Shown here in pieces: positions 12,095 to 23,068 of a DNA stretch of 64,000 bases. The stretch spans positions 728,501 through 792,500 of the forward strand of contig CALZFC010000078.1 in the NCBI GenBank assembly GCA_945643635.1, read 5' to 3'. A program made the position numbers and the translations under genes. Under the pieces are notes generated by a model, which did no database searches, was not told the DNA's origin, and worked only from the letters and a program-made list of their open reading frames with translations. Source of the stretch: Allodiplogaster sudhausi (lineage: Eukaryota; Nematoda; Chromadorea; Rhabditida; Diplogasteridae). Numbering within the stretch: position 1 is the stretch's first letter; every line of letters begins with the position of its first letter.

Positions 12095-12622
12095 ATATAC
12101 ATATGTATATCCGTCCTCTATCTCACACTCTCTGTCAATCGTACCCAAGTGATTAACGATCAAGTTCAGCCGGTGAATGCCCGCAGTGAAGAATGCGGTT
12201 GCATTCGATAAATCGGCGAGGCACACCAAACAAATGACAATTATCTGTAAACATTTGTAAAAAGAATTCAGTAGAATTCAAGGTGTTTTAGACTAATACA
12301 ACAGTAAATACCATTAAAAAAATTGTCACTGACTTCCTTCGAACGTCGCAGCTGCGGATGCGCGAGAATGAACGTCACGACGGGCAAGTTGACAGAGATT
12401 GTGATCGAGCCTGGATTGAGCACAGCCAATATTAGGCAGAAAGTACAAAGACGCTCACCATGAGCATGTCTCTCAAATCAATTGAGCAGAAATGGATTGT
12501 AAATTTAAACAAAAAAGAAACAAAACAACCAAAATTTTTTTAAACAAATTAAATTGAATTTAGTGTGACTAACTGAAGCCGACCAGGAAGTAATGCGTGG
12601 TGAGCATGTCGACACCGGCCAT
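9625..12622 (-). CDS. Rhodopsin-like 7TM GPCR (Srsx-like), complete
   Basis: Ten exons join in phase to about 367 residues: 12574-12622, 12334-12410, 12127-12244, 11802-11875, 11369-11474, 11074-11216, 10756-10866, 10445-10585, 9995-10072, 9625-9831. TM1 is near 17-38 (SITISVNLPVVTFILAHPQL), TM2 near 43-65 (CLVCLADLSNATAFF), TM3 ends with a DRY-type motif SISGDRFIAV (about 113-122), TM4 is near 143-160, TM5 near 195-215, TM6 contains LVKMTMVVGITLTFEF (about 237-252), TM7 is MIGYLMICTKGFVNIFLYTF (274-293). The C-tail is basic and Ser-rich and ends TGVTSHT. The layout fits nematode rhodopsin-like orphan receptors such as Srsx, but the subfamily is inference. The exon 4/5 junction (CTG|GTTCGC to CCAAG|GTCGGC) is the least sure. 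Introns carry GA repeats, a MITE (11517-11680) and a GGAATTC repeat. Confidence 0.75.
10986..11040. repeat. GGAATTC short tandem repeat
   Basis: GGAATTC-type units are repeated in two runs split by a purine stretch, inside an intron of the minus-strand GPCR. Confidence 0.6.
11517..11680. mobile_element. Palindromic 164-bp MITE
   Basis: The left arm (from ACAACACACAAAAAAATTG) and right arm (ending TGTGTGTTGT) are about 76-bp inverted repeats around a short AT-rich loop near 11593-11602. The inner block GTTTGACATATCAAA is exactly mirrored. It lies in an intron of the GPCR. No clear target duplication could be read. Confidence 0.65.
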
Positions 12623-12659
12623 GCTGACACTTTGTTAGCGCTCAAGTAGGTCACACAGC

Positions 12660-13650
12660 TTTTACTTTGTCAGAAAAAAAAAATTGTATGTATTTATGTC
12701 AAACAATCTGCACTTCGACTTTGAAAGAAACTGAATGAGGAGAAAGGCTAAGTGATATAGTACAAAAGTACATAAATAAATATATGATACCCTCAGTTCG
12801 TTCTAACAAGAATGTGGAAACGGCGGGTCTAGTAAGAATATAAGTATGTTGTTGCCAAGATGCGGACAGTTCAATTTTATAGTTCGCGCTGCACTCAAGC
12901 CTGTGGTAACATTTCGTTACTGAAGTACGTTTGCCTTCCCCTTTTGCACCAAGAACTTTATTACAACCAAGGAAGGACAGAGACACAAATCATTCTGAGA
13001 AAAAGTTATCTTAACGCATTTCAGCTCTGCATTTCACCTCTTAAAGAAGATCTAAGGCGAATTTAATAGTGTTTTGTTTTTTCGACTTATTTGGTCGGCT
13101 TGAGCTAGAACCTTAGATTGCAAGTGTCCCGAAGTCACAAAAATCTCTCTGCCCTGAGGAAATTAACAGCATTATCTACTTTGAATTCGCGAATATTTTA
13201 TCATCCCGCCATTTTAGAAAGAAATTTGTTAGAGCTCACCCGTGGCCGGCGAGGCTATTCAACTACCGCCAGTGAAATTTATACATATGGTTTGAGCAAC
13301 ATACAATGGCCGGGTTTTTCTTAACACATAGCCTTACGTGCCCCGTTGTCCATACCACAAGTTTCTGGGGAGAGAGGTGAGATGCAGTAGCTCCATTTCT
13401 GAGGATTGCTAACACCGTACTTTTAAGTGATCGGGTCGCTAATCGTGGTAGGAGTTTTTCCCTTATGATCTCCTTTAATAAGAGAACCAATGAACAGACA
13501 AGTATTCCTTAAATCTCTTCGACTTAAAATTAAATGTCTTGCTCGAAGAATCAACAGGCGCGCAAACATAGCTATCCCAAACTTTGTTACTCTCATATAT
13601 TGCATTTCTTATATACCACATTTCTTTCCAATTAGCTGTTAACACGATCT
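12660..13650. other. Intergenic, no gene recognised
   Basis: Only short ORFs without family features are present; no exon signals could be linked in phase. Confidence 0.3.
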
Positions 13651-13654
13651 CTGG

Positions 13655-14318
13655 TATACCTGTTGTTTACCACAGATCGTATTACTAGCAAATTGGAAAT
13701 TGTACCGGCGCGAGATTGAAAAACAAGGTATAGAAATAAAAACAAAGTTGTTGAAACATTGTTCAGCAATAATTTTCTACGCATTATCTGCAATACAAAC
13801 GCAATAATACTTTTTGTAAACTGACCAAATTCGTCTTCGAGCGCGTTCAAGCGTAGGGTTGTCTTCGCAACTATTAGTTAGCATAGATATTGAGATTTAA
13901 GCATTATCTGCAAGAGTTCACCGAAGAGTACAAGTTGGAAGGACCGGGCTTTACTTATCATCCCTGTTGTTTCATTTCCTTTTCGATATGCTTGTTTGAT
14001 GATTTAGTTTCTTGAGCACCGCATAAATTTGATTAGCCTAGACTACATACGTTAAATGTTTGACTTGAGAATGTCTGAATTTGCTTTGTCCCACTAATGT
14101 AAGCATTACGACCAGCGGTGCGATAATTAGTCATTTTCGTACCTGCAGAGTCAAGATACACACAGCCGACCATTCTATGTCGTTCATGAGTTTGTTTACT
14201 GACTGAATTGCCACTGGCGGCATGTTCGTAAAGTTGTAATATGATCCTTACGCTTTTACAATCTCGCGTTGGTACGTTTTTTTTCCAAATTATGATAATA
14301 CGATCTGTGGTATACAAC
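13655..14318. mobile_element. Possible inverted-repeat element
   Basis: About 65-70 bp near 13660-13730 (TTTACCACAGATCGTATTAC ... GCGCGAGATTG) recurs inverted near 14250-14315 (ACCACAGATCGTATTATCA ... ACGCGAGATTG on the minus strand). The 500-bp interior has no convincing ORF. The ends and any target duplication are not resolved. Confidence 0.35.
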
Positions 14319-14636
14319 ACGTGCTATGTATGGAATAAAGTTACGGATAGCTATAAAAGTAGTAGATCGCTCTTCATGAACTTAAAGGAGCTGTCAATGG
14401 AGTTTAGCAGCCGATTGTAAATAAAAACTAACTTTTGACTTTCAGCCTTGAAAAAAGTTTTTTGCGGTTAACTAGCAGAGTATCCAACATAGAAAAGTAG
14501 ACATTTTGAGTCTAACGCGAGATTGGATCTATTGTGGTCCATTTCGCGGGATGTGGCTGTGATATGCAGTTTGGATCGCCCAATATGAGGCAGCAGAGTA
14601 TGTGTAAAATCGGCATGTGATATCTAATAGCCGATG

Positions 14637-17550
14637 CTAGTCCTCGCTCATTTCTTCATTGGCGCTTCTTGTTTGGCGCGTTGAATTGATTGGAAGCACT
14701 CGTCGTGAGAGAAAGCGCCTTTGGACGACGCCGACGATAAAACTTCGATAGATCGGCGTGAGCAGAAGCACACAAAGAACGTGCACCGGCGAGTGAAAGG
14801 CGTAGATGAGCACAGCGAGCGGAATGAGCACTGGAAGAAGGAGAAAACTCAACCAAAGCGCCGTCATTCAAACATTAACGCAAAATGAGATCTCCTTCTC
14901 CCACAAACACAAGAAGCCATTTGAGGCTGCGGAACTTGGTAGCGAAAAGGAGGCGAAAACTCTAATTTTTCGCTATAAAGATGATGCTGTATATGTGTCA
15001 GGATTGGGCTTGCAAATACATGGACAAAGATTGAATGTTCTAAATTTAATGTTAAAGGAGTAATTTGCGTCAGAAAATTGTCGCCTGATCATAAGGGAAT
15101 ATTTTAGTGTGTTCGACCGTACTTAAAATTCAAGCTAGGAAGCCGCCATCGTGATGGGCTGGTAGCAAGATGCCAGGCCAACAGGCTACTTGATGCTACC
15201 TAATAAACCAAATTACCCGAACTATGAAATACCAAAAAAAAAAACAGAAATCGAGCAAAAACTTGATTCTGAATCCAGTCATCTTGGGAGTAAAGATTTT
15301 CAAACAAAGATCTTGTCAAGTAAGCGCTGCTCATGACTACGATAACTAAACGAGCAGGCATTTCGTGTTAATAGTTAACGACTTTCAAGCTTTTTTAATA
15401 CAAGTGTTTTCACCATCGTCGTCCTCGCCCCTCAGGTAGGCAGTCGTTGCGAACAAGTAGGGCACACCCATTAGAAGATATGGCAGAAGAACCGAAAACA
15501 AAGAATTTGAAATAGTTGGATTTGAAGGCATTTTAAGTTTTAAAAAACTGCGATTGTCGAAAAATTCTGCGAGATTTCGAATTGCCGCGTCCCTTCGAAC
15601 TCTCTTTCGCGCGCATGCTACTCTATGCCGATCTATGCGACCTGCGAAATACAATACTAGAATAAGAGGGTGCCTTCGCCAAGAACAGACACGGCAATTC
15701 GAAGCTGCATTTGATTATTTATTCTTCCGTGATCGTTCTTTTTTATGAAAGCTTTCCAACTAGTATTAATCTGATAATTCGAATGTATTTATTAGCACCT
15801 CCTGCCTTTATTGAGACTGCATAAACTCACGCCATCAACCTGAACAACGAGAATCTTGAGCATGGCCAAGTGATAGGCGCGCGTGCGTTCGCTGAGATGC
15901 GTGGAGGCGCTGCGAAGTGTGTGGAAGGTGTGTGCGGTGACAGCGAACATGACGAGGGCGCCTCCGAGACTAAATCCCACGCCGTAGCCTGCACATGAGC
16001 AACGGATAGAACGTTCGAGGGAAGGATTATCAACGTCGGTAATGCAGAACCATTCACGTCTTTTTTCAATCAAGAATACACTCAGGGTGGATTGTATGCA
16101 CATATGTAGTATTGTGAGCCCATACTATCAGGTTGATAAATTTATAGTTCTTCATATCCCCTTGAACTAAATAGCATCGGCACACATCGGCAGTTTGGTT
16201 AAAGAGAACTATAGTCTCTATAGAGGCTTTTTTTAACTTTCTAAAACTTTAATTCTTACGCTTCCCTTGCTTGAACGCCAGTCCACGTGAAAATGTGTCC
16301 AAGTGTAGCTGGATCTACATATGCTTCTTCTTGCAATCGGCAACCAAATGCTCACCAGCGGTGAAGACGATAGAGACGCTATCGATGCAAAAGAGAGTGT
16401 CCATGCAGGGATGCCCGTGCGTCCAGTGGCCGGCCTTCTGAACGTCATTTCTTTTATTTTTTCTGTTATTTTTCAATTGTTAATGTCAAATGAACATTAT
16501 CAGACCTGTTCGAACATATTTACTGCCTCCGCTCCCTCGACCTTGCCAGAGACAGCGATCCACGACACGATGACAACGAGCACAAGTGCTGTTGACAATA
16601 CTGCGACGTAGCCTCGAGGCGACAGTTTGAAGGGTGAACCGTTCATTTGGACGACCTGGCGAGACGAGGATTTTAGACGGCAGAAAAGAAATTTGTGCAA
16701 AGTAGGAGAGAGAGAGAGATAAGGTGAGAAAGGAGAGCGCGCGATAGAGATAGAGTGAGAGAGAGAGAGAGAGTGTGACCGAAAGAGAGCTGATTGTGAG
16801 GTGAGTTTTGCAGAACATTTCTCTCATGGTCAGTTAATCCCTCCAATCTCTCCTGTTCTATTCCATCTTGCCTGATGACGATAGAGAATGCAGTTGGCAA
16901 AGCTCGCGATTGTTAGAGTGGCAGAAAGGCCGAAGAATGCCTGATTGTGAGTGAACTTATTATAGTTGATAGGAAATACACAAATGGTAGATCAATAATG
17001 ATGAAGACGCTGACAATTTGGCCGAATGGACCAATGAAGTGCGGCAGAAGAGTGACTGGACCATAGCAGCCACAGGGCATCGGAGCCAGTAGAATGGCAT
17101 CGAAGAAGAAGGCACATTCGATGTCGCTTACGATGGACGCTGCCTAAAGGGGCTATTTTTATTATTTTTCTTATGTATTTAAAAAAATCATGCATTCATA
17201 TTTACACTTCTCTTGTTGAATACCCTGGATGACGAATAGAGCAAAAGAGAACAATTCGAGCAATTTAGATAATGAAAAGCGACACAGCGGAAGAGAACAA
17301 TTTGAGCATAGCAGGTCAATATTCTTACCAGATTTAGCAGAAGACAGCGGCGATAAGAGGCAGCGGCTTTTCCGCTGTGCCTGAGGACGACGAAGACGGC
17401 GAACGCATCGAGTGGGAGGAAGAGACAGCCGAGGACGAGACGGGCGAGGGAGAAGCGAGAGTGGAGGAGGAGATCGGGGGCATTATGGCGTCTTGCCGAG
17501 TCAACAAACTCGGACAGACGCGAGGGCACCAGGAATGACAGATCCACCAT
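14637..17550 (-). CDS. Srh-like serpentine chemoreceptor, intact
   Basis: Eight exons join in phase to 368 residues: 17329-17550, 16982-17143, 16872-16940, 16506-16655, 16356-16437, 15840-15988, 15414-15492, 14637-14830. TM1 is about 34-56 (FSLARLVLGCLFLPLDAFAV), followed by the RHSGKAAASYRRCLLLNL turn into TM2. TM3 contains PCGCYGPVTLLPHFIGPFGQ (97-116); TM4 is about 129-148; then PFKLSPRGY and a TM at 168-187. GHPCMDTLFC (209-218) is an extracellular Cys loop. The RAYHLAMLKILVVQ block leads into LLPYLLMGVPYLFATTAYL, and FHSPVHVLCVLLLTPIYRSF (316-335) is the TM7/PxYR signature of the nematode Str/Srh superfamily. The exon 3-4 intron has a GC donor (CAG|GCAAGATGG). Exon 7 has no AG acceptor (TTTTCG|GTTCTT), which is the main doubt. 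It is the only readable member of the cluster. Confidence 0.8.
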
Positions 17551-18120
17551 GGACACTTTGAATGTTATACTTGTATTGGCGATATTTATTGAATAAATTT
17601 GCACTAAATATTTTGAGAACCGACGGACGATCACAACCCATAGGAGAACTGTGGCGGAGCATTTGAGAATGTGCAAGAAATTTCATTTCTAGTATTGTCC
17701 CGGATTCGGATGAGAACGGACTGTAGATGTCTCTTTTTTAAGAAGACAAACCGAATTGTAAAAGGCGGCAAAGGATACAAGTTAGAAGACTGAAGATCTT
17801 ATTCCGTTTACTCAATATCAAGGGAAATTTAGAGCAGATGATTCGTCAGGCGACAGGGAAATGCAAATGCATACGGCGTTGTGGTCGATGATGAATGGGA
17901 AGAGGGTCGGAAGGAGGAAAGACAGCGACCCGGAAAGAGGAGTCTACCCAAGTTAATGCTAATTTATGCGTCATTTCTGGGACTTGAAAAACGAGAGAAG
18001 AGGGAACGATTGACTCTTCAGTTCTCTACATACAATTTTTCAATCAGCGATCTTCCAATTGTTGCCGTGGGACTCAGAAAATGCAATATTATTTTTCACT
18101 CAAAACATTATTGGATATGA
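17551..18120. other. Receptor 5' flank and intergenic DNA
   Basis: The first 150 bp upstream of the receptor ATG match the flank at 3470-3621, including TTCTCA-type repeats. The rest shows no recognisable exon. Confidence 0.4.
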
Positions 18121-18129
18121 ACCCTAATT

Positions 18130-18600
18130 TATAGGCCATAGCCACCTCCGTTGGCAACAATCGGCCACAATATTAAATGAAACGAAAAAGAACATATCCT
18201 CGTTTCACGAGATTTGAAGGATGTTCGTATGTAGTATATTTCCTTTTTCTCGAACAATAGAGAGTATGTTCCAGCGTCATGGCAACGATCCACGTAGTTG
18301 AAAACTCCTGATAGGAATTTATGGCGCAAAATCATATTCTAAATAGAGGATATTTTGTAACGTCATAACGTCATGGCAACCACCCACGGAGTCGAAAACT
18401 TCTGGGTGGATTTTTGTGCCACTACACAAAATCGCATTCTATATTATATTGTTATGAGAAAAATTAATAAGGTCTTAGCTTCCTTGGCTGGCCATACATA
18501 AATATCGAGTTTTTTTTATGCCGGAAGTGTTTTTCTCATTCACACGCCATATTCTTGATTCGTAGACGAATACAACTCGGTTTGACTGTGATCATTGCTG
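18130..18600 (-). repeat. Dispersed repeat, copy 2 (inverted)
   Basis: Reverse-complement partner of 2490-2860. This copy is longer because the block GGCRCAAAA..GTTTTC..ACTxCGTGG..GTTGCCATGACG is duplicated in tandem (near 18265-18330 and 18365-18425). Confidence 0.6.
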
Positions 18601-18747
18601 TGAAGTTCTAAAAGATATGCATTGATATATACTTTTAACTGGAATATCCATGTCCACTTGCAAGTATATGGAGAGCGAAGGAGATGTCTGCAGCGCAGAT
18701 GAATTCTTCAGCGTTATCTATAATTTCGGCGTCTGAATTAGAAGAAA

Positions 18748-19742
18748 ATGCTATCTTTTAATTCCTCGAAACCAGAAATGTCAATGGGCCAAACATTTTT
18801 GAGCACACCGAGCTCCTCAAGTAAGTGTTTAAGGCGAATATTGAAAGTGACTGGCACATTCGATATATCATTACTATTTGAATTAAAGCAATAAAACTAT
18901 TGATTAATGAAAAGTGTAATTAATTAGCTTAGCAAAAAAAAACATTTCGTTGCAGCGACCTACTCTTCGACGAGAAGCACACCGAGCTCGAGCACGACAA
19001 GCAGCTCCACAACCTCTTCGCCAACATCTAGCACGACCTCGAGCAGCACATCATTCTCGTCAACGAGTACACCGAGCTCGAGTACGACAAGCAGCTCCAC
19101 AACCTCGACGCCAACATCTAGCACGACCTCGAGCAGCAGCACATTGTCCTCCTCAACAAGCACACCAAGCTCAAGCACGACAAGTATCTCCACAACCTCG
19201 ACGCCAACATCTAGCACGACCTCGAGCAGCAGCACTTCGTCGCCTACAAGCAGCAGCACATCGTCCTCCTCAACGAGCACACCAAGCTCAAGCACGACAA
19301 GCAGCTCCACAACCTCGACGCCAACATCTAGCACGACCTCGAGCAGCACATCATCCTAGTCAACGAGCTCACCGAGCTCGAGTACGACAAGCAGCTCCAC
19401 AACCTCGACGCCAACATCTAGCACGACCTCGAGCAGCACATCGTCGTCGAGCACGAGCACACCGAGCTCCTCAAGTCAGTGTCTAACAATAAGTCCAATA
19501 TTGAAAGTGCCTTTAACATTCGATATAACTATTAGCAAGGCTTGAATTAAAGAGATAAAACTATTGATTTATGAAAAGTTTAATTAATTAGCTTAGCAAA
19601 AAAACATTTCGTTGCAGCGACCTCCTCTTCGACGACAAGCACACCGAGCTCGAGCACAACCAGCAGCTCTACCACCTCGACGCCAACCTCCAGCACGACA
19701 TCGAGCAGCACATCTTCGTCGAGCTGCTCGAGGTCGTGCTAG
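18748..19742 (+). pseudogene. Ser/Thr-rich mucin-like repeat gene, disrupted
   Basis: Exons 18748-18820, 18956-19474 and 19618-19742 join in phase. After MLSFNSSKPEMSMGQTFLST the product is almost only Ser, Thr and Pro in 12-15-residue units of the type STSTPSSSTTSSSTT. Exon 2 carries an in-frame TAG at 19357-19359 within an otherwise open repeat. Exon 3 runs into an inverted copy of the repeat and stops at 19740-19742. The two introns with their splice sites are near-duplicates of each other, so exon plus intron duplicated together. No signal peptide is visible, although mucin-like proteins usually have one, so the true 5' end may be missing. It could be a broken O-glycosylated surface or secreted protein gene. 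Confidence 0.5.
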
Positions 19743-19819
19743 ATGTTGGCGTCGAGGTTGTGGAGCTCGTGCTTGAGCTTGGTGTGCTCGTTGAGGAGTA
19801 CGATGTGCTGCTGCTTGTA
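19721..19819 (-). repeat. Inverted segment of the Ser/Thr repeat
   Basis: These 99 bases are the reverse complement of about 19247-19347 (read on the minus strand: TACAAGCAGCAGCACATCGT, then the CTCAACGAGCACACCAAGC unit). The switch of strand at 19721 introduces the TAG that ends exon 3. Confidence 0.8.
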
Positions 19820-19869
19820 TCGGTCCTATACTCTCGGCCCGGCCTCGCCCGTACGTTTCCGGGCATTAG

Positions 19870-20590
19870 AATTTTGGACCCGGCCAGATTATCAAAATGA
19901 CACCGAAATGAATTTTTTTAAAGTAGTCTGTCTAACTCTGGATGACTATCAGCCACGGTGATAAGATAAGAGGGGTAAATGGATCCATACCATTCAATGA
20001 AAATTTCGAAATCAGTTGATAATTCACCAATTTCCTTGTTTTCATAATTCATTATACACGAAAATAATAACGAATTCCGAAAACAGATATATGGCTCAAT
20101 TTCGGTTGGGCCTCTTTTGCACGAGGCCGCTATAGCATTGACCCCTGGCCTGAAATTCGATCGAGAGGATAGGAACGAAAGAGAGAGAGCGAGAGAGAGA
20201 GAGAGAGAAAGCCTCCTTGTTTGGGACAATTAAAGTTGGAATGCAAACCCATCCTTCTTGGCATCCTTAAGCAACTTTGCATTAAATTAACAACAATCTA
20301 ATATTAACGTATATTATCGTATTTCCAATTTTTTTACTCTTGAGTTCATGAATAGCTTATAAGATGGAAATCTGCTTATCTTTTCCATTTCCACGTGGGT
20401 TCACTATTTAGATAAGTACTCGCGACCTCCAATGTCAGTGTTGAAACTATCGACATCAAAGTTTACTTGGCCTTTATTTTTTCACGGATTACTCACCCTT
20501 AAAATTGAATTTACCCCAAATAAACGATTCATTCGAGTTGTTACGAAAAAGTTTCTGATAAGCTGTCATGTCAAATATCAAATTCAATCT
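19870..20590. other. Intergenic with GA microsatellite
   Basis: No gene is seen. A (GA)n tract lies at 20178-20212. Part of this segment may be 3' UTR of the minus-strand Tyr/Gln-rich gene. Confidence 0.4.
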
Positions 20591-20652
20591 TGCCCTGCAA
20601 AATAGTGTTTAATTATTGAACTACAGATCCTTGCACCTTGCACACAAAATCT

Positions 20653-21946
20653 TTAAAATGACAGTACCTCAGTGCCGTTGCCGACACGAAGGACGTTGAT
20701 CGCATTGGCCTCGATGCCAGTGGCGAGGTTGGAAACGGAAGGAGAGCAACGAAGGGCGTGGCCTTCGCGCGGCTTGTAGTAGTAAGCGCGCTTGCCGTCG
20801 TAGTAGAGGCCTCAATTAATTTCATTGCTATCTTTTAATCATTTTACTTCAGCTACTAGTTGTATATAATCTATTGCTAACCGCGCTCCGCGTCGTAGAA
20901 GGCGGGGCGGTTGGCGTACTGCTGAGAGATGTGCTCAGGCGCCTCGTAGCGGGAGCTGTAGCCCTCTCCCAGGTACTCCTGGCGCTGGGGCTGAGCAGGG
21001 ACTCCCTGCTGGTACCCCTGGCCCTGCTGGAGATTATAGGCGGCGGCAGGGTACTGGTATCCCTGGCCATGCTGGAGGTTGTAGGTGGGTGCCAGGTTCT
21101 GGTACCCGTGACCGTGCTGAGCCTGAGCAGGGACTCCCTGCTGGTACCCCTGGCCCTGCTGGAGATTGTAGGCGGCGGCAGGGTACTGGTATCCCTGGCC
21201 CTGCTGGAGCTGGTGGGCGGGAGCCTGGTACTGATACCCCTGACCCTGCTGGAGCTGGTGGGCGGGAGCCTGGTGCAGGTACTCCTGACCCTGCTGGAGG
21301 TTGTAAGCGGGTGCCTGGTACTGGTTGCCCTGGCCCCGCAGGAGCTGGTTAGCGGGAGCCTGGTACTGATACCCCTGACCCTGCTGGAGCTGGTGGGCGG
21401 GAGCCTGGCGCAGGTACTCCTGACCCTGCTGGAGGTTGTAAGCGGGTGCCTGGTACTGGTTGCCCTGGCCCCGCAGGAGCTGGTTAGCGGGTGCCAGGCT
21501 CTGCTCCGGGTATTCATAGTAGTAAGCTCGCTTGCCATCGAAGTAGAGGCCTGAAATTATAATTTTAACTCAAGCTAATATCTGTGAATATTATTGTTTC
21601 TGAAAGCAAATTTAGCCAATGACTCCTTTTCTAAAATTTTAATATTTTTAGTGAGCGTGAGATCTAGAAGACTTCCAAACCGTTTTGGGCGTCGTAGAAG
21701 GCGGGGCGGTTGCCGTACTGTCGCGAGATTTCCTCGGGCGCCTCGCGACGATAACCGGCGGGAAGCTGCGGAAAACAACCAGTTTGTTTTGGGAAATATA
21801 ATCATTATTCAGAAATATACGTCCAAATTTTTGGGGAGATTTTGATTATAATAAAAAATTGAACAAGCGACCGTTTGGTTGAAAAAATAAGGAGAGGTTA
21901 AGGGAAAGGGAAAACGGCTGATTCTGACTGCGGAAACGTAGGCCAT
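20653..21946 (-). CDS. Tyr/Gln-rich tandem repeat protein
   Basis: Exons 21929-21946 (weak), 21681-21765, 20882-21550 and 20653-20810 join in phase to about 309 residues. A module starting SRQYGNRPAFYDAQNG|LYFDGKRAYYYEYP precedes the repeat domain and recurs after it as SQQYANRPAFYDAERG|LYYDGKRAYYYKP. Both module copies are split at the same residue by an intron. Between them lie about a dozen units of 15-16 residues (YQAPAHQLQQGQG and variants with NQLLRGQG or YNLQQGQE). Such sequences are prion-like and low complexity; nematode proteins of this look are often secreted matrix or mucus components, but no function is assigned. A TATA box lies at 22014-22021. No signal peptide is seen, so exon 1 may be wrong. 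The last exon may instead end at 20668 and splice to GKIEFDI near 20570. Confidence 0.6.
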
Positions 21947-22013
21947 CTTCGGAATTTCTCTGGATACCGGAGAGCGAAGTCGAGACTGAGATGATTTCCT
22001 GTTCCGAGGGGCT

Positions 22014-22021
22014 CTTTTATA
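22014..22021 (-). promoter_or_regulatory. TATA box of the Tyr/Gln-rich gene
   Basis: On the minus strand TATAAAAG lies in the context GGCAGTATAAAAGAGCCCC, 68 bp before the ATG at 21946. The same extended motif precedes the small gene at 26446. Confidence 0.6.
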
Positions 22022-22543
22022 CTGCCCAGGATGCCCTTTCCCTGCACTTTTTATACGACAATTAACCAGATTTTCGTGATTTTGACAAGTACTCACGTCC
22101 TCCAGTTCGATTTCAGATAATGACCTCAAAGTGCTCATGGCCTTTCCTATTTGAACGAAATCTTTACGCCTGAAATTCGATTTTGGATGAAATACACGAG
22201 TGACATTTTAGTCAGCCAATCCACGTTTGATACACTTTGAAGAATGCACTCATAAAGTGCTGCACTTGTAAATGCTAGAATTGATGAAGCTTATAAATTC
22301 AAGTAAAAAATTCACTTCACCTCTCCTCACTCTCGAAGGATGGTCTACCCTCTCGCCCCGAGCTACTACTGGTGATAAAGTTATAGTTCTATTTCATAAT
22401 ATAAATCTATTTAACAAAGGAGTTAGTTTAATAACTCTTGAAGAATATTTTATGTGTTATTTTTCAGCCCTGGAGCCGTCGAAAAAATTTCAAAATAATT
22501 AATTTTGTAAATAATATATAATAAAATTAGCTTTCAATTTCAG

Positions 22544-22704
22544 CTTTATGGCGCCTACGCTTCTCCCTACGGTCTGCTTTTAATTATGAACGATAAAAAA
22601 AAATTTTCAAGATTTTTTATGGCAAGAATAAAGTATTAACTGCAGGCTACTCAGCTTACGTCGGCCAGTACCCTGGGTACGGGTACGGGTACCCGTTCCT
22701 CTGA
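22544..22704 (+). CDS. Tyr/Gly-rich small protein, terminal exons
   Basis: Two short exons (22544-22571 and 22646-22704) follow acceptors CAATTTCAG and AACTGCAG and join in phase to LYGAYASPYGGYSAYVGQ then YPGYGYGYPFL and a TGA stop. Small secreted nematode peptides of the YGG/NLP and caenacin kind look like this, but assignment is inference. The start is unresolved: ATGGTCTACCCTCTCGCCCC at about 22339 is a candidate first exon but does not join in phase with either exon by an obvious route. Confidence 0.4.
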
Positions 22705-23068
22705 TTCACTCTCCCTTCCCTCAGCCAATCAACTCTCCCCACCTCCTTTCACCTTCCATGAGTAGCATAGTGGTGGCATAAAGAAGAAAAAGAAGAAATA
22801 TCGCAGTTCAATGGAAATCACGCAATCGAACAAATGTTCTCTATTCGGAAAACACGCTCCACAGGCAAGAAGAGGAGGAAACAGTTTTGAGAACAATCGA
22901 TACATCGTATTCAAGACTTTCCGTGCTTTCATTTATTATCAATGATTCAAAATGAAGGGCGATCTGTAATGTTCCATATAGAAAGTGTGATTGCGCGAAT
23001 GAAGCATCCACTCTAATTTCATGACACATTGATTAATTTGTTTAATACGTTATACACAGGATAATAAA

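Noticed and set aside
18960..19349. 129-residue minus-strand Val/Leu/Glu ORF
   Set aside because: Antisense of the Ser/Thr repeat; the splice sites and exon duplication support the plus strand.
20874..21554. 226-residue plus-strand Leu/Val-rich ORF
   Set aside because: It is the antisense of the Tyr/Gln repeat exon, which has matching acceptors, phases and a duplicated module on the minus strand.
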